Of a DNA stretch of 64,000 nucleotides, positions 1-8,509 are shown one piece after another. Position 1 is the first letter of the stretch. Each line of letters opens with the position of its first letter. The notes beneath the pieces were generated by a model. That model made no database searches, was not told where the DNA came from, and was given only the letters and a program-made list of their open reading frames with translations. The stretch is taken from the NCBI RefSeq assembly GCF_028657195.3, contig NZ_JANCPR020000039.1, forward strand, positions 1 through 64,000, given 5' to 3'. This DNA comes from Streptomyces iconiensis. Its GTDB lineage: Bacteria; Actinomycetota; Actinomycetes; Streptomycetales; Streptomycetaceae. Both the position numbers and the translations under genes were made by a program.

Positions 1-45
1 CCTCTGGACTCCCCCGCCCGTATCGGGACCAGCCCTTGAATTTAA
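1..45. repeat. Dispersed GC-rich intergenic element, copy 1
   Basis: The first 40 or so bases (CCTCTGGACTCC, then a block ending CCCGTATCGGG) recur nearly unchanged at 14841-14880 downstream of another gene boundary. This is direct sequence similarity between two intergenic positions in the window. No open frame or transposase is attached, so it looks like a dispersed intergenic element of the kind scattered through Streptomyces genomes rather than an insertion sequence end. Confidence 0.4.
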
Positions 46-155
46 GGCGAGGGGCAGCACATTCGAGCCCGTCCTGGGGGGCACCTCCCATTCGGAGGTT
101 GGGGGAGGGAAGGGGTGGGGGCATTATCGGGTCAGCGAACACAAAGAGAGGTGAC

Positions 156-2324
156 ATGAGAAAAGGTGCACGTAATGTGCTGGTTGCTGTGGCCGCCGGG
201 GCGGTGGTGGTGGGGACGTTGGGTGCGGGGCCTGCCGTGGGGGAGACGGTGGGGGTGAAGGTGGGGTATGCCGATGTGTTGGATCAGCAGGGGACTCCTG
301 TGACCGCTCATCCGGGAGGGAAGGAGGAAAAGGACAACAATCCGGTCAATGTCTTCGCCGACAAGGGCGCATGGCATGCGTATGCGCTTCCGGAGGAGAA
401 GGACGAAAAGACATGGGGCGGTTTTAGTGGGCCGCTGTACATCGCGCAGGAATATCCGTGGTGGCTGAGCGATACGTTCAGCAAGTTGCGGTTGACGGAG
501 GACGGGGAGTCCTTGGATCTGGGGGGTGGGGGTAAGCCGGAATTCACGGGGTTGCCGGGCAGGTTGCGGCAGACGTATCGGCTTGAGGGGGGACTGCGGC
601 TGACGATGGAACTGCGGTATGCGACGAACAGAACGGCGTTGGTGCGGGCCCGTATCGAGAACACGGGGGACGAGAGCCGTCGGCTGGGGGCGTCGTGGAG
701 TGGGAAGCTGCTGCGGCCGGAGAAGAAGCCGATGCGGGATGCCCCGGAATTGCGCGGTACCGGGCGGGGCGTGGGGGTGGACTTCGCGAAGGTGCGGGAG
801 ACGTGGGACTACCTCACGGACGGGACCGAGCGCTTCGAGGTGCGGCACGGGGAGCCCGTTCGTACGGCGGTGGACGGGGACGCGTACCGCACGGAGCTGA
901 AGCGGGCGGTGCGGGTGCGGCCGGGGCGGAGTGCGGAGCTGGACTGGACGGAGTCGTATACGTTCACGGCCGCCGAGCGGCGCAGGGAGGTGGCGCGGGC
1001 CGAGTCGGCGCTTGCGGCGCCCCGTGTGGTGGCCGAGGCGGGGGACGTGCGCTGGCGTGGGTATGTGCGAAGGGCGACGGAGGGTGTGCCCGCCGACCGG
1101 CGGCGGCTGGCGGTCAAGTCCGTTCAGACGCTGGTCACCAACTGGCGTAGTGCGGCGGGGAAGTTGAAGCATGACGGGGTGACCCCGTCCATCTCGTACA
1201 AGTGGTTCACGGGCGGCTTCTGGGCCTGGGACACGTGGAAGCACGCCGTCGGCACCGCGCGGTTCGCACCCGGGCTGGCCAAGGACCAGATCAGGTCGAT
1301 GTTCGATCACCAGATCACCAAGGGTGACAAGCGGCGCCCGCAGGACGCCGGTATGGTCCCGGACGCGGTCTTCTACAACGACGCCTCCCGTGACGGCGGC
1401 AACTGGAACGAGCGCAACTCCAAGCCGCCGCTCGCCGCCTGGGCGGTCTGGGAGGTGTACCGCGCGACCGGCGACCGTTCCTTCCTGCGCGAGATGTATC
1501 CGAAGCTCGCCGCCTACCAGGCGTGGTGGTACCGCAACCGTGATCACGACCGGGACGGGCTCGCCGAGTACGGGGCCACCATCGACCCGGCCAACGACAG
1601 CGAGGAGGAGGCCAGGCTCGCCGCCGCGTGGGAGAGCGGTATGGACAACGCGCCGCGCTTCGACGCGAAGCTGGGCACCAAGGCGCTGGAGAACCGGGAC
1701 GGTGCGGGAAAGCCCGTCGGGTTCTCGATCAATCAGGAATCCGTTGATCTCAACGCTTATCTGGCTGCTGACCAGAGGTATCTGGGACGGATCGCCTCGC
1801 GGCTGGGGCGGGAAGGTGCCGCGCGTGAGTGGCGCGCGCGTGCGGGGTGGGTGAACCGGGCCGTGCGGGAGTCCATGTACGACCCCGGCACCGGGTGGTT
1901 CTACGACACCTCGCTCGACGGTGACCGGCTCACCGCGCGGGGGCGCGGGATCGAGGGTGCGGTGCCGCTCTGGTCGGGTACGGCGACGCGGGACCAGGCG
2001 CGGCGGGTGCGCTCCGGGCTGCTGGACTCGGAGCACTTCGGCACGCCCGTACCGTTCCCGACCGTGGCGCGCAGCTCGCCCTACTTCGCCGCGAGCACGT
2101 ACTGGCGTGGGCCCGTCTGGATCGACCAGGCGTACTTCGCCGCCGAGGGGCTGCGGCGGTACGGCTACGGGCGAGACGCGCGGGCCCTCACCTCGCGGCT
2201 GGTGGAGGGCACTCATATGGGCGACTCCCGGCCCCTGCACGAGAATTACAACCCGCTGACCGGGGCCTCGCTCAACGCCCCGAACTTCTCCTGGACGGCG
2301 GCGCTGCTGCTTCCGCTGCTGTGA
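156..2324 (+). CDS. Secreted GH63-like (YgjK-type) glycoside hydrolase
   Basis: The product is a 722-residue exported alpha-glucosidase-like enzyme with an (alpha/alpha)6 barrel. The ATG at 156 was chosen because GAGAGG lies just upstream and a clear Sec signal peptide follows (basic MRKGAR, hydrophobic core, cleavage near residue 28). Longer in-frame starts lack this. An N-terminal beta-sandwich region (about 30-290) precedes the barrel. Visible motifs are GGFWAWDTWKHA near residue 367, WNERNSKPP, and the C-terminal block HENYNPLTG followed by NFSWTAALLL, which matches the region carrying the catalytic Glu of E. coli YgjK and GH63 relatives. The substrate is probably an alpha-glucoside or oligosaccharide. 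It could also be called a trehalase-like or MGH1-like hydrolase; the fold call is firmer than the substrate. Its 3' end overlaps the convergent regulator gene by 53 bp. Confidence 0.8.
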   Translation: MRKGARNVLVAVAAGAVVVGTLGAGPAVGETVGVKVGYADVLDQQGTPVTAHPGGKEEKDNNPVNVFADKGAWHAYALPEEKDEKTWGGFSGPLYIAQEYPWWLSDTFSKLRLTEDGESLDLGGGGKPEFTGLPGRLRQTYRLEGGLRLTMELRYATNRTALVRARIENTGDESRRLGASWSGKLLRPEKKPMRDAPELRGTGRGVGVDFAKVRETWDYLTDGTERFEVRHGEPVRTAVDGDAYRTELKRAVRVRPGRSAELDWTESYTFTAAERRREVARAESALAAPRVVAEAGDVRWRGYVRRATEGVPADRRRLAVKSVQTLVTNWRSAAGKLKHDGVTPSISYKWFTGGFWAWDTWKHAVGTARFAPGLAKDQIRSMFDHQITKGDKRRPQDAGMVPDAVFYNDASRDGGNWNERNSKPPLAAWAVWEVYRATGDRSFLREMYPKLAAYQAWWYRNRDHDRDGLAEYGATIDPANDSEEEARLAAAWESGMDNAPRFDAKLGTKALENRDGAGKPVGFSINQESVDLNAYLAADQRYLGRIASRLGREGAAREWRARAGWVNRAVRESMYDPGTGWFYDTSLDGDRLTARGRGIEGAVPLWSGTATRDQARRVRSGLLDSEHFGTPVPFPTVARSSPYFAASTYWRGPVWIDQAYFAAEGLRRYGYGRDARALTSRLVEGTHMGDSRPLHENYNPLTGASLNAPNFSWTAALLLPLL

Positions 2325-2991
2325 TCTCCGCTCCTCCCCGGGTGCCGTTTCCGGTGCCTGGGGAGGGGGCCTCTGTTCCGTAAAACGAACGGTCCCGGTG
2401 GTCGGCAAAGTGAACACGCGCGTCCTGCCGCCGGCCCGCGCGGTAGGTGAGGAAGAGCACGGAGCGCACCGTGTCGGCGAGCGCGGTGTAGGAGTGGGGG
2501 AGCGCCGCGTCGAAGGCGATGTAGTCGCCGGGTGCCAGCTCGACTTCCGTGCCGTCCACGCGCACGGCGAGGCGGCCCGTCTGGACGGCGGTGTGCTCGC
2601 GGCCCGCGTGCCCCAGGGACTCCTGGCGGGAGCCGGCGCGCACCCGCTGGTCGTAGATCTCGAAGGTGGCGCCGCCTCCCTCGACCGTGTGCAGGGGGCG
2701 CAGGTCGACGCCAGTGCCGCTGATCACCTCGGCCTCGGCGGCGCGTACGACGGTCAGTTCCTCGGTGTGCTGCCGCTCCAGCATGTCGGACAGGGGTAGT
2801 TCGAGGGCCCGGGAGAGGCTGAAGACCGTCTCGATGGTGGGGTTGCCCGTGCCCGCCTCCAGTTGGGACAGGGTCGCCTTGCTGATGTGGGAGAGCCGGG
2901 CCAGCTCCGAGAGCGACAGTCCCTTCCGGCTCCGCGCGCGCTTCACGTTGGCGGCCAGCATCTCCCTGACCGGGCCGTCGTGGGGACTCAC
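2272..2991 (-). CDS. XRE-family regulator with C-terminal cupin
   Basis: This 239-residue transcriptional regulator has a helix-turn-helix followed by a small-molecule-sensing cupin. The GTG at 2991 is preferred because AAGGAG lies five to six bases upstream and the protein then begins just before the HTH. The HTH spans about residues 10-64, with the typical LSLSELARLSHISKATLSQLE recognition region and NPTIETVFSLSRAL. A cupin_2 barrel spans about 110-180, with GHAGREHTAVQTGRL, LAPGDYIAFDA and LPHSYTAL. Such proteins usually repress or activate adjacent amino-acid, polyamine or sugar genes, but the target cannot be read from the sequence. It runs convergent to the GH63-like gene, overlapping its tail, and the C-terminal 40 residues are low complexity. 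Family assignment is secure; function is not. Confidence 0.88.
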   Translation of the reverse strand: MSPHDGPVREMLAANVKRARSRKGLSLSELARLSHISKATLSQLEAGTGNPTIETVFSLSRALELPLSDMLERQHTEELTVVRAAEAEVISGTGVDLRPLHTVEGGGATFEIYDQRVRAGSRQESLGHAGREHTAVQTGRLAVRVDGTEVELAPGDYIAFDAALPHSYTALADTVRSVLFLTYRAGRRQDARVHFADHRDRSFYGTEAPSPGTGNGTRGGAEITAAEAAAPPSRRSSGR

Positions 2992-3066
2992 ACCGACTCC
3001 TTCACCACCTGATTCCGTTCGGTATACCGTACCCCCTTGTGCGGGTGGCGTGTTCGCGCGCACGAA

Positions 3067-3095
3067 CGTGGCCCCCGGGTGGTCCGGGGGCCACG
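3067..3095 (-). terminator. Hairpin downstream of the collagenase gene
   Basis: A perfect 12-bp inverted repeat (CGTGGCCCCCGG with its complement, 5-base loop) lies 14 bases past the collagenase stop codon on the minus strand. No long T-run follows, as is usual in Streptomyces. Confidence 0.6.
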
Positions 3096-3108
3096 AGTGG
3101 TCAGGCCG

Positions 3109-5112
3109 TCATCGGCGCGCGGTCTTCTTCGCGCAGGCACCGGCGGCGCAGGCGTCGAGCCAGGCGTTCCAGTCGGCGTCGTAGCGTGTGCCGATGGTCT
3201 CGGTCAGATGCCGCCTGGCACCGGCCCAGTCGCCGGTCCGGTAGGCGGCCAGCACGGTGGCCGTGTCGTCCGGGTGCCTCTCCAGCATGTACCGGACGGC
3301 GAGGTAGCCCCAGCGGTAGACGCGGGTGGTGTCACCGTTCTCGTAGGTGGTGTCGAACAGTTCGCTCAGCCGGTAGGTCTTCTTGCCGGCCTCCGCGATC
3401 GCCTCGTCGTAGCGCAGACCGCGGTACGAGTAGGAGATGTACTCCGCGAAGCCCTCGATCCACCAGATGGTCGGGGTGGAGACCCCGGCCCCGAAGTCGC
3501 CGTACATGTTGAAGCGGCCGTCGAGGTAGTGGGTGTACTCGTGGTTGAGGTTCCAGATCTGGAAGTCGGGACGGGTCCACTCGGCCTCGTAGGCGATGAA
3601 GCGCGGCAGGTTGCCCTCGGCCGAGGGGTCGCCCTCCAGGTACATGCCTCCGTTGTTGGTGTCGATGCCGTAGATGACGCCCGCGTACGTCTGGTAGTCG
3701 GCGCTGGAGTCGAAGACGACGACCTCGATCCTGGTGTTCTTGTCGTCCTTGACGGGGCCCCGGTCCCTGGCGACCTCGTGGAAGTAGGCGTCCTGCCCGT
3801 TGAGGCTGGCGCAGGCGGTGGAGAAGTCGCCCCCCGCCATGTCCTGGGCGATCACGGAGATGCTGCCGCTGCACGCCTGCCGGTCGGCGAGTACGGCGTC
3901 GCGCAGGCGCTGCTGGAGGTCGCAGACCCCGTAGTACGCGCAGTTGTCCTTGTCGTACGCGTCCGCCATCTCCGCCACGCCGACCCACAACTGGGCCGTC
4001 CTGCCGGTCATCCGGCTCAGCCCGAGCAGGTCCTTCATCAGGGGCCGCAGCCGCTGCTTGAGGCCCGCGTGCTGGACGAACCTGCTCATCTCGCGGCCCG
4101 CGTTGGAGACCAGGTAGGACTGTTCGCCGCCGAGCATGGCGAGGTGGTCGGAGGCGAAGGTGTGCAGGGTGTCCAGCACGCGGGGGTCGTACTCGATCGC
4201 GCGGACGAACTCGGGCAGTTGGTGCCCGCGCCACAGCACGGTGTAGACGTTGTTGACCGCGTTGAGCATCCACCACTTGTCGTTGTACGAGGAGTCGTAG
4301 CCCTCCAGCATCCGCTGGACGACGCTCACGTAGCGCGCGTTCTCCTCGGCGCTGTCGATCAGGGTGACCGCCTCGGCGAGCGTCTCGCCGTTGGCGTCGG
4401 TGACGTCATGGGAGCGCCCGGAGGCGAAGAACGCGTCCAGCCCGCGCTGGATCGCCGCCTTCAGCTTGGGTCCGTACTCGCCGACATCCGGCTTGTTGTA
4501 CCAGTGCACGTAGTAACCGGCGCGCAGGTAGAGCACGATCTGCGGCATACCCGTGCTGCCGTCGCCCGGGTAGACGGCGGAGCCGTCGCGGAGCGCGTTG
4601 GCGACGGTGACCATCTGCTCCTGGCGGAACGCGCCGCGTGCGTCGGCGCCCGTCAGGCCGAAGAGGGTGTTGACGCAGTCGGTCGTGGACGACGTGATCT
4701 GCTTGACGAGCGCGGCGCCCGTCCTACTGGTGAAGTCACCGGGCGAACACGCGGCGCCGCGTGCGGACTTGGTGGCCGTCTTCATCGACGGCCGCTGGTG
4801 CGAGGGGCGTATGTTCCGCTCGCCGTGCTCCCGCTTCAGCGCGTCCTTGGAAGCGGAGAGAGGTGCCCGTTCGCGCACCTTCAGTGGGGTGCCGCGTACG
4901 TGCTCGGCCGCTGCGGCCGGGTCGGCCGGGGCCGGGCCCGGTGCCGAGCGGGGCGCGGTACCGGCCGAGGTGCGCGCTTCGCCCGCCGCGGCCTGCGCCG
5001 GGGGCCCGGAGAGCGGGCCGCCGACGGTGAGGCCCAGGGACAGGGCGACGGCACCGGCGCACACGGCTCTGGTCAGACGGCGTAACGAGCTTCTTCGATC
5101 GTTCCGGCTCAT
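3109..5112 (-). CDS. Secreted M9-family collagenase
   Basis: The product is a 667-residue extracellular zinc metalloprotease of the microbial collagenase (M9) family. The ATG at 5112 has AGGAGA upstream and opens a Sec signal peptide (RRSSLRRLTRAV, hydrophobic core, AQA cleavage near residue 42). A Pro/Ala-rich propeptide-like stretch (about 43-95) and an M9N-type helical activator domain follow. The catalytic site is HEYTH at about 524-528, with the third zinc ligand Glu in the downstream WWIEGFAEYISYSYRG helix. The protein ends about 130 residues after the active site, without the PKD or collagen-binding domains of clostridial collagenases, so it is the minimal form. It is likely used for scavenging proteinaceous substrate. 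A 12-bp hairpin follows the stop. Family call is strong. Confidence 0.9.
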   Translation of the reverse strand: MSRNDRRSSLRRLTRAVCAGAVALSLGLTVGGPLSGPPAQAAAGEARTSAGTAPRSAPGPAPADPAAAAEHVRGTPLKVRERAPLSASKDALKREHGERNIRPSHQRPSMKTATKSARGAACSPGDFTSRTGAALVKQITSSTTDCVNTLFGLTGADARGAFRQEQMVTVANALRDGSAVYPGDGSTGMPQIVLYLRAGYYVHWYNKPDVGEYGPKLKAAIQRGLDAFFASGRSHDVTDANGETLAEAVTLIDSAEENARYVSVVQRMLEGYDSSYNDKWWMLNAVNNVYTVLWRGHQLPEFVRAIEYDPRVLDTLHTFASDHLAMLGGEQSYLVSNAGREMSRFVQHAGLKQRLRPLMKDLLGLSRMTGRTAQLWVGVAEMADAYDKDNCAYYGVCDLQQRLRDAVLADRQACSGSISVIAQDMAGGDFSTACASLNGQDAYFHEVARDRGPVKDDKNTRIEVVVFDSSADYQTYAGVIYGIDTNNGGMYLEGDPSAEGNLPRFIAYEAEWTRPDFQIWNLNHEYTHYLDGRFNMYGDFGAGVSTPTIWWIEGFAEYISYSYRGLRYDEAIAEAGKKTYRLSELFDTTYENGDTTRVYRWGYLAVRYMLERHPDDTATVLAAYRTGDWAGARRHLTETIGTRYDADWNAWLDACAAGACAKKTARR

Positions 5113-5327
5113 CGGGGATCTCCTGTGGGGTGTGGATCCTGAACTCGCCACGGGGCCTGACCGCGTCTGCATTGACGTGAACACGCCCTGTGTGATGTGG
5201 CAGTACAATTTCACACATCACATGACTCGGGAAGACTCCGTAACGCCCCGGGTTCCAGGCGATGTTGAAGAAGACCGCCGTAGGATCTACACGATCACCC
5301 GCTCGCCCCTGCCCTCCGAGGAGCCGC

Positions 5328-6014
5328 GTGCCCATACCCGCAGACCGTTCGCTGAAGCTGCCCGCCGTACCGGAGCGGCTCAGCATCCGCGACCACGTCG
5401 CGCACGCGCTGCGCGCCGCACTGATCGCGGGCGAGCTGCGCCCCGGCGCCGTCTATTCGGCCCCTCAACTCGCCGCCCAGTTCGGCGTCTCCGCCACCCC
5501 CGTACGCGAGGCCATGCTCGACCTCACCCGCGAGGGCATGGTCGAGCCGGTACGCAACAAGGGCTTCCGTGTCACCGAGCTGACCGCGCGCGACCTGGCG
5601 GAGTACGTGGCCATACGGGAGCTGATAGAGGTGCCCACCGTCGGCGAGGTCGCCAGGACGGGCGACCCCGCGCTGCTGGAGGAACTGCGCCCCGTGGCCC
5701 ACGAGATCGTGGAGGCCGCACGCGCCGTCGACCTCGTCGGCTTCCTGGAGGCCGACCGCCGCTTCCACCTCGCCCTGCTCGACCTCGCTGGCAACCGCCG
5801 CCTGGTGGAGGTCGTCGGCGAACTGCGCGGCCACTCACGCCTCTACGGCCTCGCGGGGCTCGCCGCGAGCGGGCAGCTCATGGAGTCGGCCGAGGAGCAC
5901 GAAACGCTCCTCGACCTCGTACTCGCCCGCGACCCCGAGGCCGCCGAACACCGCATGCGCACCCACCTGCGCCGCCTCAGCTCCCAGTGGAAACCCCCGC
6001 ACGCCGAGCGCTGA
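5328..6014 (+). CDS. GntR-family (FadR/FCD) transcriptional regulator
   Basis: This 228-residue regulator has an N-terminal winged helix (about 18-85, with RDHVAHALRAALIAGELRPG and the recognition block VSATPVREAMLDL) and a C-terminal all-helical FCD ligand-binding domain (about 95-215). The FCD metal-binding residues appear as Asp and His in EADRRFHLALLDLAGN and in the HETLLDLVLARD and AEHRMRTHL helices. The GTG at 5328 is chosen because GAGGAG lies five bases upstream; longer starts give an arginine-rich tail unlike the family. FCD regulators sense small carboxylates such as sugar acids or fatty acyl compounds and usually control a neighbouring operon. No obvious carboxylate operon is adjacent here, so the target is unknown. 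It is divergent from the collagenase gene, which it could plausibly control. Confidence 0.88.
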   Translation: MPIPADRSLKLPAVPERLSIRDHVAHALRAALIAGELRPGAVYSAPQLAAQFGVSATPVREAMLDLTREGMVEPVRNKGFRVTELTARDLAEYVAIRELIEVPTVGEVARTGDPALLEELRPVAHEIVEAARAVDLVGFLEADRRFHLALLDLAGNRRLVEVVGELRGHSRLYGLAGLAASGQLMESAEEHETLLDLVLARDPEAAEHRMRTHLRRLSSQWKPPHAER

Positions 6015-6129
6015 CCGGGGCGCCGCCTCACCCTCTGCGGACCCGCTACGGCCAACCCGGCCCGGGGGCCCGTACGTTCGGGGCCGCTCGCGCCTCCGGG
6101 CAATTCCCTGGCGCCCGTGGGTGACGCGG

Positions 6130-6152
6130 GGCGCCGCAGGTCCTGCGGCGCC
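6130..6152. terminator. Bidirectional hairpin between convergent genes
   Basis: A perfect 11-bp inverted repeat (GGCGCCGCAGG and its complement around one base) lies between the GntR stop at 6014 and the convergent gene ending at 6171. Confidence 0.6.
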
Positions 6153-6170
6153 GCGAAGGTGCTGTGGTGG

Positions 6171-6515
6171 TCAGGACACGAACTCTCCGCGTGGCCTTCC
6201 CGAACCCGCGTGGGGCACGGGGCTCACCACCGAAGGGGCCGGTGGTGCGGGGGCCGCGAGGCGGGGGTCGACGGCGATGTGGGTGATCCCGAGCGGCTCG
6301 GCGAGCGCGCGCAGCGCGCGGTGCGAGAGCCGGACCGAATCGTGCGCGGGCCCGAGGGTGGCGGCCAGCCGCTGTGCGCTGGTGAACCCGACGGCCGTAC
6401 GGGCGCCGAGCGGTGTGCGGTACATCAGCGCGACACTTCCTGCGGGTCCCGTGCGTACGGGGACGAACAGCGGCCTGGCGGTGGCCCGTTCTTCGGGCTC
6501 CGAATCCTCTGACAT
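6171..6515 (-). CDS. SAV_915-like conserved Streptomyces protein
   Basis: This is a 114-residue soluble protein of the small Streptomyces family I recall as SAV_915, distantly SseB-like. Recognisable parts are LFVPVRTGPAGSVALMYRTP, LGARTAVGFTSAQRLAATLG, the ALRALAEPLGI helix and VDPRL. GAGGAGAG lies about six bases before the ATG at 6515, supporting that start. No catalytic motif, signal peptide or membrane segment is visible, and the last 25 residues are Pro/Ala-rich. The biochemical role is not known to me. It is transcribed alone, with 220 bp without other coding signal between it and the chitinase gene end. Confidence 0.72.
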   Translation of the reverse strand: MSEDSEPEERATARPLFVPVRTGPAGSVALMYRTPLGARTAVGFTSAQRLAATLGPAHDSVRLSHRALRALAEPLGITHIAVDPRLAAPAPPAPSVVSPVPHAGSGRPRGEFVS

Positions 6516-6737
6516 GGGGGTCTCTCCTCGATCCTCGATGTTTCCCGGAGTCCTCGCGGTGACGCACGTCTTCGGGCCTCACCGGGGCCTCCACCAGGAC
6601 GACGTTACGCCCCTCACGTCCCGCCGCGATCGGCACCGACACCATGCGGACGGCCACGCGCCGGCTCTGACGCGCCATTGGCGCGTGGCCGCCGCGTGGC
6701 CGCCCGGGTGTGGCCGCCGTCCGCAGGAGTCGGGCGG

Positions 6738-7907
6738 TCAGCGGCCCTGGAGGGCCTTGACGTTGTCGCCGAAGGTCCAGTTCCTGGACCCGTCCCAGTT
6801 CAGGGACCAGGTCATCAGGCCCTTGAGCTTGCCGCCGTAGTGGTTCCACGCCTGGGAGACGAGGCCGGTCGACATGTAGCCGCCGCCCGCGCCAGGTTGG
6901 GCGGGAAGGCCGGGTACCTGCTTGTCGAAGGGCACGCGGATGGTGGTGCCCTGGATGACGAGCCCCTTGTCCAGGCAGTCCGTCTGCGCGGTGAAGCCCT
7001 GGACGGTGCCGGCCGAGTAGGAGTCGCCCGAGCAGCCGTACATGCTGCCGTTGTAGTACTGCATGTTCAGCCACCACAGGCGGCCGTTGTCCGCGTACTT
7101 CTTGACGATGGGCAGGTACGCGCCCCAGATCGAGCCGTAGACCACGCTGCCGCCTGTCACATAGGCGGTCTCAGGGGCCATCGTCAGGCCGAAGTTGGCG
7201 GGCATCTGCGCGAGGACACCGTCGATGATGTGGATCAGGTTGGCCTGCGAGGCCGAGAGCTGGTTGATGTTGCCGCTGCCGACGAGCCCCGTCTCGATGT
7301 CGATGTCGATCCCGTCGAAGTTGTACTTCTTGAGCAGGGGAACGATCGTCGCGATGAACCGGTCGGCCACGGCACGCGAGCTGAGGTCGATGCCCGCCGC
7401 CGCGCCGCCGATGGACATCAGGATCGTGGCGCCGTCCGCCTTGGCCTGGCACATCTCGGCCGGGGTGGCCACCTTGACGGTGGAGTCCATCCCGTCCTCC
7501 CACAGGACGGTGCCGTCCGAACGGATGACGGGGAAGGCCGCGTTGAGCACGTTGTAGCCGTGCGCTCGGATGCGGCTGTCGGTGACCGGGGTCCAGCCGA
7601 AGGGCGGGTGGACGCCGTTGGCGGCGCCGTCCCAGTTCTCCCAGTACCCCTGAAGCACCTTGCCCGAGGGCTTCGACTTGACGGCGCAGGTGTCCTCGGC
7701 CGTCTTACGGAGGCCCGGATCCGCCTTACCGGCCACGGGAGCGGCCGACGTGTGCGCTGCCGCTTCCCGCGTCCCAGCGGCGTGCGCGCTCTTCTCCGCC
7801 TGCTGCGCCGCGGGTGCCGCGGCGCTCGGCACGACGGCGGTCATCACCTGCGCCACGCACGCCACCGCCAGCCCCGCACCCAGCAGTCGTGCTCTCCGAC
7901 CGATCAT
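6738..7907 (-). CDS. Secreted GH18 chitinase
   Basis: The product is a 389-residue exported family 18 endochitinase. A Sec signal peptide (MIGRRARLLGAG..., cleavage near residue 30) is followed by an Ala-rich linker (about 31-75) and a single catalytic TIM barrel (about 82-389). The signature DGIDIDIE occupies residues 198-205 with catalytic acid Glu205, and SxGG appears as ILMSIGG. Substrate-side motifs AAFPV, MAPETAYV, MQYYNGS and LMTWSLNWD are intact. There is no chitin-binding or fibronectin module, so it resembles the small ChiH/ChiD-type enzymes. AAGGAG lies five bases before the ATG at 7907. About 68 bp further upstream sits an inverted pair of TGGTCCAGACCTA boxes, the chitinase promoter element bound by DasR. 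Expression should therefore respond to N-acetylglucosamine and chitin. Confidence 0.93.
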   Translation of the reverse strand: MIGRRARLLGAGLAVACVAQVMTAVVPSAAAPAAQQAEKSAHAAGTREAAAHTSAAPVAGKADPGLRKTAEDTCAVKSKPSGKVLQGYWENWDGAANGVHPPFGWTPVTDSRIRAHGYNVLNAAFPVIRSDGTVLWEDGMDSTVKVATPAEMCQAKADGATILMSIGGAAAGIDLSSRAVADRFIATIVPLLKKYNFDGIDIDIETGLVGSGNINQLSASQANLIHIIDGVLAQMPANFGLTMAPETAYVTGGSVVYGSIWGAYLPIVKKYADNGRLWWLNMQYYNGSMYGCSGDSYSAGTVQGFTAQTDCLDKGLVIQGTTIRVPFDKQVPGLPAQPGAGGGYMSTGLVSQAWNHYGGKLKGLMTWSLNWDGSRNWTFGDNVKALQGR

Positions 7908-7974
7908 TCTTGGCTCCTTCGCCGCTGAGGGCCGTCATGAGCAACCGAACCGATCGAGCAACCGCACCGTAGGG

Positions 7975-8007
7975 TGGTCCAGACCTACCGTCAATAGGTC
8001 TGGACCA
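7975..8007 (-). promoter_or_regulatory. Paired DasR-like (dre) sites upstream of chitinase
   Basis: TGGTCCAGACCTA at 7975-7987 and its exact reverse complement at 7995-8007 are separated by seven bases. Each half alone resembles the dre consensus (TGGTCTAGACCA) and the 12-base TGGTCCAGACCT element known from Streptomyces chitinase promoters, where it commonly occurs as a direct repeat. It lies 68-100 bases before the chitinase start codon. Confidence 0.8.
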
Positions 8008-8134
8008 AATGTGCACCGCCGTAAGGGAATTGGGCCGTCCGCTCCTCAAGTCGGGGAGGAGCGGGCCGGATTGGCCGGCGTCGGCTTCACCTCGCCCGAA
8101 TCGGTGAGCGCGTCGGTCAACTCGTCGGGTACCC

Positions 8135-8227
8135 GTTCTCTACGACGCCCGCGGGCCCCGCACCCGCCGTAACCATCTGATCGCCGGAGCCCTCTTCCTG
8201 CTCGTCCTCGCGCTCGCCGTCCGGTAG
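8135..8227 (+). pseudogene. N-terminal remnant of an amino-acid ABC permease
   Basis: A 30-codon frame beginning VLYDARGPRTRRN and ending in a hydrophobic run (LIAGALFLLVLALAV) then a stop resembles, from memory, the N-terminus of glutamate-type ABC permeases of Streptomyces (VLYD-GPRAR-RN then first membrane helix). No start codon with a ribosome site precedes it, an in-frame stop lies at 8105, and nothing permease-like follows. It is therefore a fragment at best. The 600-bp interval 7908-8509 otherwise holds only the chitinase regulatory site and the direct repeats. Confidence 0.3.
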
Positions 8228-8331
8228 GTGCTCAGCGCGATGGGGGGACAGGGGCCAACCTGCCGCTGTGACTCCCGCCACGCGGGAGTGCGCCGGCTCC
8301 CGCCCCGGGGGAGTGCGGGGCCCGGCCACGG

Positions 8332-8400
8332 GAGTACGGAGATCCCTGGGCGAGGGAGGGCAAGGAGATCCGTGTCCCGGGAGAGTACGGAGATCCCTGG
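8332..8400. repeat. 18-bp direct repeat, 51 bp apart
   Basis: GAGTACGGAGATCCCTGG occurs at 8332-8349 and again at 8383-8400; a partial copy (AGGAGATCC) lies between them. The copies are inside the leader region of the LysR gene. Only two full copies and no uniform spacers are present, so this is not a CRISPR array. Confidence 0.55.
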
Positions 8401-8509
8401 ACCGGGAGAGCGTGAGGCCCCGCCGCCTTGTCGTCTTCCCGCGGGTGTCGCATAAGCTCTCGCACATGGGGACGATTCGCTCGCGATATCGCTGCATACG
8501 GGAGGCGGG

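Noticed and set aside
132..2417. Long minus-strand open frame opposite the GH63-like gene
   Set aside because: Arg/Pro-rich composition, no ribosome site and no motif; it is the antisense shadow of a high-GC gene with a signal peptide and family motifs.
3037..5085. 682-codon plus-strand frame opposite the collagenase gene
   Set aside because: Composition dominated by Val/Gly/Ala/Asp without domain features; the minus strand encodes an intact HEYTH metalloprotease.
8268..8410. Possible CRISPR array from repeated GGGAGT/GATCC blocks
   Set aside because: Only two full 18-base copies, irregular distances and no cas genes.
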